A stretch of 64,000 nt of DNA from SIG459 sp045631645 (GTDB lineage: Bacteria > Bacillota > Clostridia > Oscillospirales > Oscillospiraceae): assembly GCA_045631645.1 (NCBI GenBank), contig JAZQVC010000031.1:1-64000 (forward strand), written 5' to 3'. The position numbers and the translations under genes were made by a program. Positions 42,347-50,831 of the stretch are shown here, piece after piece; within the stretch, counting starts at the first letter, position 1; each line of letters begins with the position of its first letter. The notes below the pieces were generated by a model that did no database searches, was not told the DNA's origin, and was given only the letters and a program-made list of their open reading frames with translations.

Positions 42347-43144
42347 TTATTTTTCACCGACTATAAGCAGGTGATTTGTCATCCCCAGCATTTCCGGTTT
42401 TTCACAAATATAAAAATGATATCTGAGATATTGCTCATAGCCCTCATCATCAAGGGCGTTTATTTTGTCTTCCAAAAGCTCACTGACGCCGTCCACTGCC
42501 ACCTGTCGAAGCATCCTCACATTGGCATCATCAAGCATTTTGCGGCACCTATCAACGGTTGCAAAGACAAAGGGGAAATCATTAAGACGAAATGTCGCTT
42601 TATCGTAGTCTCCGTCAGTGAAATAACGATTATTATAGTTAAACTCTGTGAGTATTACCATATCGTTGGTAATAAAGGCGAAAAACAGCTTGCCGCTTTT
42701 TTTGCAGACACGTTTCGCCTCTTCAATGGCTTTAAGTCTGTCTTCAGGAGATTCGAGGTGATACAAAGGACCGAACAACAGCACTATATCGAAGCTCTCA
42801 TCGCCGTAAGCGCTCAGGTCAAGGGCGTTGCCCTGTATAAGTTCTAAGGAGTGAGAGGGTAAAATCTTGCGTCTGAATGCGGCTATATTGGCGTCGGAAA
42901 GTTCGACAGCGTGGACATCATAACCTTTTTCCGCAAAATAGAGGCTATATTCTCCCGCACCTGCGCCTATGTCCAATATTTTATCACCGGGTCGAAGATA
43001 TTCCTCAATGATGCGCACAGTGGTTATAAACTCAACGCTTGCGGCCTTTGAACGATTAAGTCTATTATCCTCATTAAAAAGTTCGTAAATTTTATTTACG
43101 CGCTCGCTTTCATTGCCGATTTTTCTTATTTCCTCAAAGGTCAA
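42347..43144 (-). CDS. Class I SAM-dependent methyltransferase
   Basis: About 265 residues with a class I methyltransferase fold: ILDIGAGAGEYSLYF (motif I), VHAVELSDANIAAF, LIQGNALDLSAYGDESFDIVLLFGPLYHL and the KSGKLFFAFI strand. The substrate is unknown. The start is uncertain: TTG at 43144 lies 7-8 bases after AGAGGTGAG and is preferred; a GTG at 43153 overlaps that ribosome site. It lies 14 bases upstream of the helicase gene, so the two are likely cotranscribed. Confidence 0.82.
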   Translation of the reverse strand: MTFEEIRKIGNESERVNKIYELFNEDNRLNRSKAASVEFITTVRIIEEYLRPGDKILDIGAGAGEYSLYFAEKGYDVHAVELSDANIAAFRRKILPSHSLELIQGNALDLSAYGDESFDIVLLFGPLYHLESPEDRLKAIEEAKRVCKKSGKLFFAFITNDMVILTEFNYNNRYFTDGDYDKATFRLNDFPFVFATVDRCRKMLDDANVRMLRQVAVDGVSELLEDKINALDDEGYEQYLRYHFYICEKPEMLGMTNHLLIVGEK

Positions 43145-43194
43145 ACTTCTCACCTCTTTTTATAATTATATCACATATTGTCATTTAAGAGAAA

Positions 43195-43231
43195 TAAAAA
43201 AACGAGGGATAAAAATCCCTCGTTTTTTATG
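43195..43231 (-). terminator. Terminator after the SDR gene
   Basis: A stem of at least 8 bp (CGAGGGAT/ATCCCTCG) extended by A/T runs on each side, 4-base loop. Confidence 0.9.
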
Positions 43232-43245
43232 TAAGAAGCAATTTC

Positions 43246-44052
43246 TTAGCCGATAGCAGTGAGACCGCCGTCGGGATAGAGAATGTTGCCGGTCAGGAAG
43301 TCGGAAGCGGGAGCGGAGAGGAACAGTGCGGTGCCGACGCAGTCATCGGGATCGCTCATGCGGCGCATGGGCAGACCTGCACCCTGCATCTCCAGATACT
43401 TCTCAACGGTAACACCGGCTTCAGCAGCGCGCATCTCGAAGATCTTGGTCATCATGGGGGTCTTCATGATGTTGGGACCGAAAGCGTTGACGGTGATGCC
43501 GTAGGGGCCGAGCTCGGAAGCGAGCTGCTTGGTGAGCATATCAACAGCACCCTTGGAAGCGCAGTAAGCTGCGTTGCCGGGGCCCTTGGTAGCGATCTTG
43601 CCGCGAACGGAGGTAACGTTGACGATCTTGCCGTACTTGCGCTCAGCCATGTACTTGCCGAAGTGCTTGCAGGTGATCATGAGGGAGGTGATGTCATCCT
43701 GCAGAACCTTGTTGAACTCGGATACGGGGAAATCGAAAAGGGGCTTCTTGACGTTGGTGCCCTGAGAGTTGATGAGGATGTCGATGTGACCCATCTCTTC
43801 GTTGGACTGCTTTGCGATAGCTGCAACAACTTCTTCGTCGTTAGCATCGCAAACATAATACTTGAACTCCTTGCCGGTGAGAGCCTTCAGCTCTTCGCAA
43901 GCTGCCTGGAGCTTGCTCTCGGTGCGGGAAGCGATAGCAACATTAGCGCCGCACTCTGCGAGACCCTGAGCGACGAGCTTGCCGAGGCCGCCTGCGCCGC
44001 CGATGATCATAGCGTTCTTACCGGTCAGATCAAAAAGCTTGCTGAAATCCAT
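43246..44052 (-). CDS. SDR family oxidoreductase (gluconate 5-dehydrogenase-like)
   Basis: A 268-residue short-chain dehydrogenase. Seen: the nucleotide loop GGAGGLGKL, SRTESKL (Arg after Ser suggests NADP use), INSQGTN in place of NNAG, the catalytic Ser in VNVTSVRGK and YCASK (Tyr/Lys). The best general match in memory is the gluconate 5-dehydrogenase/3-oxoacyl reductase group; the true substrate is open. Codon use is strongly biased towards a small set (GAG, GGC, AAG, ATC), and a perfect promoter precedes it, both suggesting high expression. A cyclase-family hydrolase lies upstream. Confidence 0.88.
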   Translation of the reverse strand: MDFSKLFDLTGKNAMIIGGAGGLGKLVAQGLAECGANVAIASRTESKLQAACEELKALTGKEFKYYVCDANDEEVVAAIAKQSNEEMGHIDILINSQGTNVKKPLFDFPVSEFNKVLQDDITSLMITCKHFGKYMAERKYGKIVNVTSVRGKIATKGPGNAAYCASKGAVDMLTKQLASELGPYGITVNAFGPNIMKTPMMTKIFEMRAAEAGVTVEKYLEMQGAGLPMRRMSDPDDCVGTALFLSAPASDFLTGNILYPDGGLTAIG

Positions 44053-44096
44053 AGTGAAATTTCTCCTTTGAATTATATTTTTGTTTAACCTTATCT

Positions 44097-44125
44097 ATTT
44101 TATTCCCGAAAGCTTACATTGTCAA
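44097..44125 (-). promoter_or_regulatory. Strong promoter of the SDR gene
   Basis: Minus strand: TTGACA, 17-base spacer, TAAAAT, about 45 bases before the ATG. It makes the SDR gene independent of the upstream cyclase gene. Confidence 0.88.
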
Positions 44126-44165
44126 GTAAGTACGGGAGTATAGACCATAAATAACGAAGTCTGTC

Positions 44166-44747
44166 TTATTCCGCGATCAAAACAGCGCGAACGGGAGCAC
44201 CGTCGCAGCCGCCGTACTTCACGGGAAATGCAAAGAGAAGATAGTCGCCATCTTCAACATCATCAAGACACACATTTTCAATCACAGCAACACCGCCGTT
44301 GAAAAGAAGCTCATGAATGTTCTTTTCATTATCATCGGGGGCAACGCTGATGGCATCGGTGAGAAGTGCCTTTATGCCGCAGGCGGCAAGATAATCAGCA
44401 GCCTGCTCGCAAAGGAAGCTGTCTCCTCCGGATCTGAGAGCAAGGCGTTCGCAGCCGGAAAGGCGACCTTTGATGTCACTGACCTTTATCAGGGAGTTTT
44501 CGGGAACAGTGATAACGCGGCAATTTCCGCAGTAATGCTCCAGCGGCATCTGGTCAATGGTGGTGCCGTCAGCAATAAAGTGGCTGAATGCGTCTGCATG
44601 AGTTCCGAGATGCACTCCCGATGTAATAACACTGGAATTGCACTCATCACCGTTTTCAATGCTCTGACTGAGGGTAAAGCTTGCAGGCTCATCCTTGTAA
44701 TAAACAGGAGCCTCCTGCAGAGTGCGGCTAATATCGATTATTTTCAT
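44166..44747 (-). CDS. Cyclase family protein (kynurenine formamidase-like)
   Basis: A 193-residue metal-dependent hydrolase. The signature HLGTHADAFSHF (HxGTHxDxxxH) binds the metal pair; the PLEHYCG and RLALRSGGDSFL segments also fit the family. Members hydrolyse amides or lactones such as N-formylkynurenine, but no tryptophan pathway genes lie here. ATG at 44747 follows AAGGAG; a TTG two codons earlier is less likely. The downstream SDR gene has its own promoter, so a shared pathway is possible but not shown. Confidence 0.85.
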   Translation of the reverse strand: MKIIDISRTLQEAPVYYKDEPASFTLSQSIENGDECNSSVITSGVHLGTHADAFSHFIADGTTIDQMPLEHYCGNCRVITVPENSLIKVSDIKGRLSGCERLALRSGGDSFLCEQAADYLAACGIKALLTDAISVAPDDNEKNIHELLFNGGVAVIENVCLDDVEDGDYLLFAFPVKYGGCDGAPVRAVLIAE

Positions 44748-44806
44748 AAACAATTCTCCTTCTCTTTCGCTGTCTTGCTTTTGAAAACAAAAACTCTTCC
44801 CGCTTA

Positions 44807-45292
44807 TCAGTCTCTTCTTCTGCGGGAGCTCTTGCGGGGATGGTCATAAAGCTTATTGCCGGACATTCTGCTGTCAGATTCCTGCATAAACTGTTTAAGC
44901 TTGTCTTCAAAATTCTGATCCGCAGATTTTGCGGGAACATATACCTCTCTCGCAGGCGCAGCAGAGTTCTGAGGTCTTGCCGCTGCGGGCTTAGGGTTCT
45001 GGGGGCGGAACTTATCCTCACTCTTACGAGGAGGACGATTCTCGGAAGGCGGATTCTCCATAGCCTTTTTAATGGAAAGATTAATCTTTCCATCGGGGCT
45101 TATGGCCACTATTTTAACCTTAACTTCCTGTCCATTTGTCAGATGCTCGTTGATATCGCTGACATAGGCATTGGCCACCTCGGAAATATGTACAAGTCCG
45201 CTCTTGCCTCCGGGAAGAGCAACAAAAGCTCCAAACTTGGTTATTCCGGTAACCTTGCCGTCAAGAATCAATCCCACTTCCAATTCCTGCAT
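44807..45292 (-). CDS. yabR: S1 RNA-binding domain protein (YabR/GSP13-like)
   Basis: A 161-residue protein with one N-terminal S1 domain (about 4-75; VGLILDGKVTGITKFGAFV, GLVHISEVANAYV) and a disordered, Pro/Arg-rich tail ending in basic RKSSRRRRD. It likely binds RNA or ribosomes. Position after divIC matches the Bacillus order yabP-yabQ-divIC-yabR. ATG at 45292 follows GAGAGG; a TTG two codons upstream is less suitable. Confidence 0.88.
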   Translation of the reverse strand: MQELEVGLILDGKVTGITKFGAFVALPGGKSGLVHISEVANAYVSDINEHLTNGQEVKVKIVAISPDGKINLSIKKAMENPPSENRPPRKSEDKFRPQNPKPAAARPQNSAAPAREVYVPAKSADQNFEDKLKQFMQESDSRMSGNKLYDHPRKSSRRRRD

Positions 45293-45338
45293 GTGCAAAC
45301 CTCTCAGTTAATTTATAAATTTATCTTTGGATCCTCCC

Positions 45339-45620
45339 TTAATTCGAAGGACCGTAAAACACAATTTCATCGGGCATTACAAGCCCAAACCGCTTTCTGG
45401 CAATAGAAGCAATAAGCTCCTCGTCTCCGGCAGAGGATATCTCCTCCGATAAGCGCTCATTTTCCTTTTCAAGACTTTCTGCTTTAATGCGAAGCTCTTC
45501 CAAAAGAGCGTCTGATCGCTCTCTTTCCTCTTTCAGTTCGTATATGTTCAGAAGAGCATATATCAAAACGGCAGGGATAATAAACTTCAGCAGTGTATGC
45601 ACTCCGGGAATTTTCATCAT
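45339..45620 (-). CDS. divIC: FtsB/DivIC family septum formation protein
   Basis: A 93-residue bitopic protein: short cytosolic N-terminus, one transmembrane helix (about 10-27) and an extracellular coiled coil (about 30-65) as expected for DivIC/FtsL/FtsB, ending in the RKRFGLVMPDEIVFY segment common in the family. It helps assemble the division septum. AGAGG lies a few bases before two tandem ATGs. Its first 137 bases overlap the 3' end of yabQ in another frame, which is unusual. Confidence 0.9.
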   Translation of the reverse strand: MMKIPGVHTLLKFIIPAVLIYALLNIYELKEERERSDALLEELRIKAESLEKENERLSEEISSAGDEELIASIARKRFGLVMPDEIVFYGPSN

Positions 45621-46092
45621 CGTAACCTCTTTGCCGCGCTTTCCGCGCTTTGAAATTACTCATACCAATTCCCAGTTTATCATCTTTACTATATTTAGTT
45701 ATTCTAAACCTTTTTTTGGCACTTGAAAAGATATTTTTTAAATTTTTAATCATTTTTTTGCCCTGTTTTTTCAAAGCTTTCAGACATTTTTGAAGAACAC
45801 TTTCCAATTTATCGAAAATCGGTCTCAGAACCCTTCCGAATGTAAGGCAATAAGCCGCTCCTCCCGCTGCGCAGGCAAAAGGCATATAAAATCTCAGATT
45901 GCCTCCGCAGCACATTCCAAGGACAAAAATACAGCCCGCCGCGAACACACAAAAGATAACATCAAAAACAACAACAAAAAACGGCAGCAGCCCCTTTGGC
46001 ACCCGGAGAATATCATAAATAAACCCCAGACAAACTCCCAGCGCCAATGAAGCTGCTATTTCTGCAAATTGCAGAAAGATACTACTTTCCAA
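45484..46092 (-). CDS. yabQ: Spore cortex biosynthesis protein YabQ
   Basis: A 202-residue protein with about four N-terminal transmembrane helices (about 5-100; LGVCLGFIYDILRV, and GGAAYCLTFGRVLRPIF) and a basic cytosolic C-terminus. YabQ localises to the forespore membrane and is needed for cortex formation in Bacillus. TTG start at 46092 with GGTGA upstream, 6 bases after yabP. The final 45 residues are encoded over the start of divIC in a different frame and look unlike a folded sequence (Arg-, Ser-rich), so the natural end may have been lost by a frameshift or stop mutation. Confidence 0.82.
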   Translation of the reverse strand: MESSIFLQFAEIAASLALGVCLGFIYDILRVPKGLLPFFVVVFDVIFCVFAAGCIFVLGMCCGGNLRFYMPFACAAGGAAYCLTFGRVLRPIFDKLESVLQKCLKALKKQGKKMIKNLKNIFSSAKKRFRITKYSKDDKLGIGMSNFKARKARQRGYDDENSRSAYTAEVYYPCRFDICSSEHIRTERGKRAIRRSFGRASH

Positions 46093-46098
46093 TATTTT

Positions 46099-46383
46099 TC
46101 ACCGGAAAAGTTTTTTCCATAATCCTTCGGAAGCGTTCCTCTCCTCATAACGAAGCTCTGCAATATGTCCCGTTACAACCGCCTCCCCTGCAACAAGGTC
46201 CAACTTACCCATATGAAGTCCCTCGCCGCAAATTATCAAGCTGCCCGCTGAGGTTGACATAATTATTTCCTGCTCATCAAAGCTTTCCACCCGTTCAACT
46301 CCGTTTATGCTTAAATTTTTTCTCTCGTCAAGATTAATGCTATGAGGTTTAGCAGCGCTAATCCTCCGCTCTTCATAAGCCAT
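46099..46383 (-). CDS. yabP: Sporulation protein YabP
   Basis: A 94-residue YabP/YqfC family protein (LDERKNLSINGVERVESFDEQEIIM, GEGLHMGKLDL, GHIAELRYEE) required with YabQ for spore cortex assembly. The ATG follows GGAGGTG. It opens the minus-strand unit yabP-yabQ-divIC-yabR, the Bacillus gene order. The promoter in the short upstream gap was not identified with certainty; a mother-cell (sigma-E) promoter would be expected. Confidence 0.92.
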   Translation of the reverse strand: MAYEERRISAAKPHSINLDERKNLSINGVERVESFDEQEIIMSTSAGSLIICGEGLHMGKLDLVAGEAVVTGHIAELRYEERNASEGLWKKLFR

Positions 46384-46433
46384 TGCAGCACCTCCATATA
46401 ATAATTCTTATAAAACTTATGCTCAGTATAAGA

Positions 46434-46468
46434 AAAAAAGAAGCACACAAACGTGTGCTTCTTTTTAT
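46434..46468 (-). terminator. Terminator after metG
   Basis: A perfect stem (GAAGCACAC/GTGTGCTTC) extended by A/T runs, 4-base loop; works in both orientations and ends metG. Confidence 0.9.
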
Positions 46469-46482
46469 ACACTTATAAGTTA

Positions 46483-48447
46483 TCAGCCAAGCTTTGCGCC
46501 TGCAGGGATGGAATCATCCAGCATAAGAAGATTGAGCTTTTCTTCGCCGCGCTCGGTATGGACGGCGGAGATGAGCATACCGCAGGACATCTGACCCATC
46601 ATCTTTCTGGGAGGAAGGTTGATAATTGCAACCAAGGTTTTTCCGATGAGTTCTTCGCTCTTATAAAACTTTGCAATGCCGCTGAGAATCTGGCGAGGCT
46701 GACCGCTGCCGTCATCAAGAGTGAACTTCAAAAGCTTATCGCTCTTTTTCACATTTTCGCAGGCAAGAACCTTAACAACACGGAAATCGCTCTTGCAGAA
46801 GGTTTCAAAATCAACACTTTCCTCAGCAAAGGGTTCAACTTCGAGAGGAGGCAGGGCTGCCTTGCGTGCTGCTTCTGCAGCTTCTTCAAGCTCTGCGAGA
46901 GCCTTTTCAACATCGATTCTGGGGAAGAGAGGTGCAGCAGTGGAGCTGTTCCAGCTGCATTCGCAGTTGCAGCGGAAAGAAAGGCTTTCCCACTTGCGAA
47001 GTTCTTCGGCAACGCCCAGCTGGTTGAGAATTGCTTCGGAAGAAGCGGGCATGAAGGGACTTACAAGAATTGCGGAAATGCGGATAGCCTCGCAGAGGTT
47101 CTTCATAACGCTGAGGAGACGTGCTTTGCTTTCTTCGCTCTTTGCAAGAACCCAGGGTGCGGTCTCGTCAATATACTTATTGGCGCGTCCGATGAGTCGG
47201 AATGCCTCTGCAAGGGCAAGATGGAGCTGATAAGCCTCCATGTGCTTGGTATAGTTTGCAACAACATCGGCAGCAAGAGCCTTGATCTCACCGTCAAGCG
47301 CTGCCCACTCGCCACCCTCAGCAAGAGTGCTTTCGAAGTACTTCTGGCTCATAGCGGTGGTGCGGCTGACCAGATTGCCAAGGTCATTGGCAAGGTCGGT
47401 GTTGATGGTCTTGATAAGAAGCTCGTTGGAGAAGTTGCCGTCGGAGCCGAAGGGGAAGGTGCGCAGCAGGAAGAAGCGGAGAGCGTCCACGCCGAACTTT
47501 TCTGCAAGGATATAAGGATCAACAACATTGCCCTTGCTCTTGCTCATCTTGCCGCCATCCAGAAGCAGCCAGCCATGGCCGTAAACCTTCTTGGGCAGGC
47601 TCTCGCCCATGCTCATGAGCATTGCGGGCCAGATGATGGAATGGAAGCGGACAATCTCCTTGCCAACGATGTGAACATCGGCAGGCCAGAACTCCTTATA
47701 ATCATCATACTTATCGTTTTCGTAACCGAGAGCGGTTATATAGTTGCTGAGAGCATCGATCCATACATAGACAACATGACCGGGATCAAAGTCCACAGGC
47801 ACACCCCAGGTAAAGGAAGTGCGGGAGACACAAAGATCCTCAAGACCGGGCTTGATGAAGTTATTCACCATTTCATTCACGCGGCTGCGAGGCTCAAGGA
47901 AATCGGTGTTTTCCAGAAGATCGCGGATGCGGTCAGCATACTTGCTGAGACGGAAGAAATATGCCTCCTCCTCAGCGTCCTGAACCTCGCGTCCGCAGTC
48001 GGGGCACTTGCCGTCAACCAGCTGGCTTTCGGTCCAGAAGCTTTCACAGGGCTTGCAGTATTTTCCCGTATACTTGCCCTTATAAATATCACCGTTTTCA
48101 TACATCTTCTTGAAGATCTTCTGAATTGCGGCAACATGGTAATCATCGGTGGTGCGGATAAAGCGGTCGTTGGAGATGTTCATCAGCTTCCAAAGATCCT
48201 TAACGCCGCGCTCGCCCAGAACGATGTTATCAACAAACTGCTGAGGAGTTACGCCGGCTTCGGTGGCTTTATCCTCGATTTTCTGGCCGTGCTCATCGGT
48301 TCCGGTGAGGAACATCACATCACAACCCTGCAGGCGCTTATAGCGGGCAATTGCATCAGTTGCAACGGTGCAATAGGTGTGGCCGATATGGAGCTTATCG
48401 CTGGGGTAATAAATAGGAGTGGTAATATAGAATTTCTTGTTTTCCAT
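46483..48447 (-). CDS. metG: Methionyl-tRNA synthetase
   Basis: A 654-residue class I synthetase: ITTPIYYPSDKLHIGHTY (HIGH motif), FLTGTDEHGQKIE, a zinc knuckle (CKPCE...CPDCG), KMSKSKGNVVDPY (KMSKS), an anticodon-binding helical domain and a C-terminal tRNA-binding Trbp111-like domain (about 550-654; DFRVVKVLACENVKKSDKL, GQPRQILSGIAKFY). ATG at 48447 follows AAGGGTG; the frame extends 9 codons further without support. No T-box leader was seen in the short upstream gap. Confidence 0.96.
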   Translation of the reverse strand: MENKKFYITTPIYYPSDKLHIGHTYCTVATDAIARYKRLQGCDVMFLTGTDEHGQKIEDKATEAGVTPQQFVDNIVLGERGVKDLWKLMNISNDRFIRTTDDYHVAAIQKIFKKMYENGDIYKGKYTGKYCKPCESFWTESQLVDGKCPDCGREVQDAEEEAYFFRLSKYADRIRDLLENTDFLEPRSRVNEMVNNFIKPGLEDLCVSRTSFTWGVPVDFDPGHVVYVWIDALSNYITALGYENDKYDDYKEFWPADVHIVGKEIVRFHSIIWPAMLMSMGESLPKKVYGHGWLLLDGGKMSKSKGNVVDPYILAEKFGVDALRFFLLRTFPFGSDGNFSNELLIKTINTDLANDLGNLVSRTTAMSQKYFESTLAEGGEWAALDGEIKALAADVVANYTKHMEAYQLHLALAEAFRLIGRANKYIDETAPWVLAKSEESKARLLSVMKNLCEAIRISAILVSPFMPASSEAILNQLGVAEELRKWESLSFRCNCECSWNSSTAAPLFPRIDVEKALAELEEAAEAARKAALPPLEVEPFAEESVDFETFCKSDFRVVKVLACENVKKSDKLLKFTLDDGSGQPRQILSGIAKFYKSEELIGKTLVAIINLPPRKMMGQMSCGMLISAVHTERGEEKLNLLMLDDSIPAGAKLG

Positions 48448-48548
48448 TGTGTTTTCACCCTTAAAAAATATCATTATGCAGACATAATCCGCATATTATC
48501 ATAACTTTGAAAGTATATCATTGCCCCAAAGCGTTGTCAAGGCAAGCA

Positions 48549-48598
48549 AAAGGTGCATCCTGCTCCTCCCCTTGGGAGTATGCATCAGGATGCGCCTT
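48549..48598 (-). terminator. Probable terminator after the VanW gene
   Basis: A 13-bp stem with one mismatch (AAGGCGCATCCTG with CAGGATGCACCTT, minus strand) enclosing an inner CTCCC...GGGAG hairpin. The T-tract is weak. Confidence 0.55.
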
Positions 48599-48608
48599 AA
48601 TTTTAGTT

Positions 48609-50546
48609 TCAGCCTACAGGCTCACTGGGTTCCGGAGGAGGCTCCGGTGCAGGTGTGGGTGTAGCTGCGGGAGTAGGTGTAGGTGTAGGCTCAGCACTGG
48701 GCGTGGGGGTAGGCGTAGGCGTAGGCTCAGTACTGGGACTGGGGGTTGGGGTTGGTGTGGGTTCAGTGCTGGGGCTGGGAGATGCGGAAGGAGAAGGACT
48801 TGGAGACTCGCTGGGAGAGGGGCTGGGGGATTCACTGGGAGAGGGACTGGGCCACTCAATGTCCTCTTCATGGTAGTGATAATAGCTGGATGCTTCCCAA
48901 TCACTGCTGCGCAGTGTTCCGTCTGCATTAAACACATAGCGTGTGCTGGCAGCCTTCATTCCTATAGCAACATCTTCATATTCATCATCGAAAACTTCCC
49001 ATGAACCAACAGACATTTTTACATAGCTGCCATCTATATCGCTGCCGATGATTCTCATTTCAACGTTCTTATTATCGTCGGAAACACTGGCCTCTATCTT
49101 TATGGGAAAATCTCTGTTGTTCACAAAGCGGAACTCAGGGCCTCCCCAGGATACCGTTGCATCCAGTCCTATAGGCAAATAAAGAACTCTGAAATAATGG
49201 CATGTGCGGCTAGAAATTTCAAGGTTTGCGTAGAGAGAGCAATAATAAACCATTGAAGAAATCTGGCAAATACCTCCGCCATATTCCTGAACGGTCTGTC
49301 CACCTGAATAAGCGCCGGCCATAAGATATCCGTTTTCGGGAGTGCGCTTTCCAAGGGTGGTGTTATAGTCAAATTCCTCACCGGGGAGAAGGATAACTCC
49401 GTTAACGGAATCAACCGCCTTGCGAACATTGTTTAGGCGGTTATAGGAGCTTCCGCGGAGGGAGGTGGTGCACTCGCTGAGAACATCACGGAAAAGGAGC
49501 TCATTAAACTCATCGGTGGTAATTTCGGGGTCGGTGAATATTATGGGTATCTCAACAGTTTCGCCGTATTCCGCCGCATTCCAAAGCTTCACAGCTTCTT
49601 CCTTGTCGAAATCAATACCGACTATATGCTCAACGGTCTTGCATTCCTTCTTGTCATAGCGTGCATCCTCCGGCTCGCAGAATACGCTTTCATGGATGCC
49701 GTCTATATCCAGTTCCTGATCGGTGTCTATTTCCGCCTCATAAACAATATCTTCATACTTTTCGTTTTCAAGAGCATCTATAACAAGAGCAGATATCTCT
49801 TCGGCGTCAATGTCAATTCCCTTGGCGCCCTTAAGAACCAGAATGTTCTCTTCACCGATTTTAACCTCGGAAGCCATAAGAGCAAGCTTTACTTCGCGAA
49901 CCATATTTTCCACAGTTGCACTGACAGCCTCTTTATCGGCACTTATAACTGTCTCACTCTCAAAGGCCATGCCTGCAACACAGCAGCGCACATAGTTCAG
50001 CGCAGCAGCAATTGGGTTGCCGCCTTTGCATCCGTCATATACGCGCTGAACATGCTCAGCCACTCCGGTTATTGAGCAAACATCCTCGGATATAACCGTA
50101 AGACTCATATCCAGAGGCATAAGAACAGTTACCTGCTTACCTTCCAAAGAAGAATATCCGTTTTCGGTAAGCAGTGCCATTGCCTCGGTGAGGCTCATAT
50201 TTCCAAGATATATTCCGTCAAGCGTTACATTGGGATAAATTTCATCAATGGTAGACACATAGATAACGCCGGCAGCAGCACAGGCAAGAACAAGGGCAAC
50301 AACCACGATTGCAATAATTATGCATATCTTTGTTTTGCCGACAGACTTCTTTTCCTTTGGCTGCTTGGGAGCCTTGGGTGTTTTAGGAGGCTTGGGCTCT
50401 TTGGGAGCCTTAGTGGCCTTGGACTCCTTGGTGGCTTTAGGGGCCTTGGGCTCTTTGGGAGCCTTAGGGGTCTTTGGCTCCTTGGCGGGCTTTTCAGCCT
50501 TGGAAGCCTTTACCTTTTTATTATCCTTATCCTCACTAAATTTCAT
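48609..50546 (-). CDS. VanW family protein with repeat-rich termini
   Basis: A 645-residue membrane-anchored protein. Residues 10-67 are Lys/Pro/Ala-rich repeats (KAPKEPKAPK type) on the cytosolic side, then a transmembrane helix (about 72-98). Outside come peptidoglycan-binding_4-like domains (VTLDGIYLGNMSLTEAMALL) and a VanW domain (about 390-500; INGVILLPGEEFDYN-like NGVILLPGEEFDYNTTLG, GAYSGGQTVQEYGGGICQ, SSRTCHYFRVLYLPIGLDATV). The last 80 residues are PSPSES and PTPTPT repeats. VanW is named after a vancomycin-cluster gene but its reaction is unknown. ATG follows GGAG. The gene lies directly after repeat copy B. Confidence 0.9.
   Translation of the reverse strand: MKFSEDKDNKKVKASKAEKPAKEPKTPKAPKEPKAPKATKESKATKAPKEPKPPKTPKAPKQPKEKKSVGKTKICIIIAIVVVALVLACAAAGVIYVSTIDEIYPNVTLDGIYLGNMSLTEAMALLTENGYSSLEGKQVTVLMPLDMSLTVISEDVCSITGVAEHVQRVYDGCKGGNPIAAALNYVRCCVAGMAFESETVISADKEAVSATVENMVREVKLALMASEVKIGEENILVLKGAKGIDIDAEEISALVIDALENEKYEDIVYEAEIDTDQELDIDGIHESVFCEPEDARYDKKECKTVEHIVGIDFDKEEAVKLWNAAEYGETVEIPIIFTDPEITTDEFNELLFRDVLSECTTSLRGSSYNRLNNVRKAVDSVNGVILLPGEEFDYNTTLGKRTPENGYLMAGAYSGGQTVQEYGGGICQISSMVYYCSLYANLEISSRTCHYFRVLYLPIGLDATVSWGGPEFRFVNNRDFPIKIEASVSDDNKNVEMRIIGSDIDGSYVKMSVGSWEVFDDEYEDVAIGMKAASTRYVFNADGTLRSSDWEASSYYHYHEEDIEWPSPSPSESPSPSPSESPSPSPSASPSPSTEPTPTPTPSPSTEPTPTPTPTPSAEPTPTPTPAATPTPAPEPPPEPSEPVG
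48612..48852. repeat. Tandem repeats coding the Pro/Ser/Thr tail of the VanW protein
   Basis: Short degenerate repeats (GTAGGCGTAG and TGGGAGAGGGGC types on the plus strand) encode PSPSE and PTPTPT units. A matching low-complexity block at 50346-50519 encodes the cytosolic KAPKEP repeats. Both blocks could change length in frame. Confidence 0.8.
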
Positions 50547-50559
50547 TTGCTTCTCCTTA

Positions 50560-50831
50560 GCCTGACCAATATAATCCGAACACGCTCCGCGAGGCGGATT
50601 TTAGCGCCAGTCTTCATTTCACTCTTTGGTGGGTTACCACCCACCTGCATCATTCAATTTTGCCTACCGACAAAAATCCGCTCTCGGGGAGTCAAAGATT
50701 TTTGAGGTCATATACTAAGACAGTGCAAGGCGGCGGCTTGTAGATGGGCTTTGCGCCCTTCAAAAGCCGACAACGCAGCAATGTCAACGGATATGACATC
50801 AAAAACGCACTTCGGACTATATCGGTCAGGC
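50560..50831. repeat. Structured ~270-bp dispersed repeat, copy B
   Basis: 272 bp, same orientation as copy A (29811-30079), with better terminal inverted repeats (GCCTGACCAATATAATCC / GGACTATATCGGTCAGGC) and the same internal hairpins. TA dinucleotides flank both ends (TA|GCCTG...CAGGC|TA), consistent with a TA target duplication. The right terminal base forms part of the hemW TAG stop codon. No coding capacity. Confidence 0.88.

Noticed and set aside
46453..48504. 683-residue open frame opposite metG, and the similar 688-residue frame opposite htpG (52037-54103)
   Set aside because: Both simply mirror well-identified genes and contain no family motifs.
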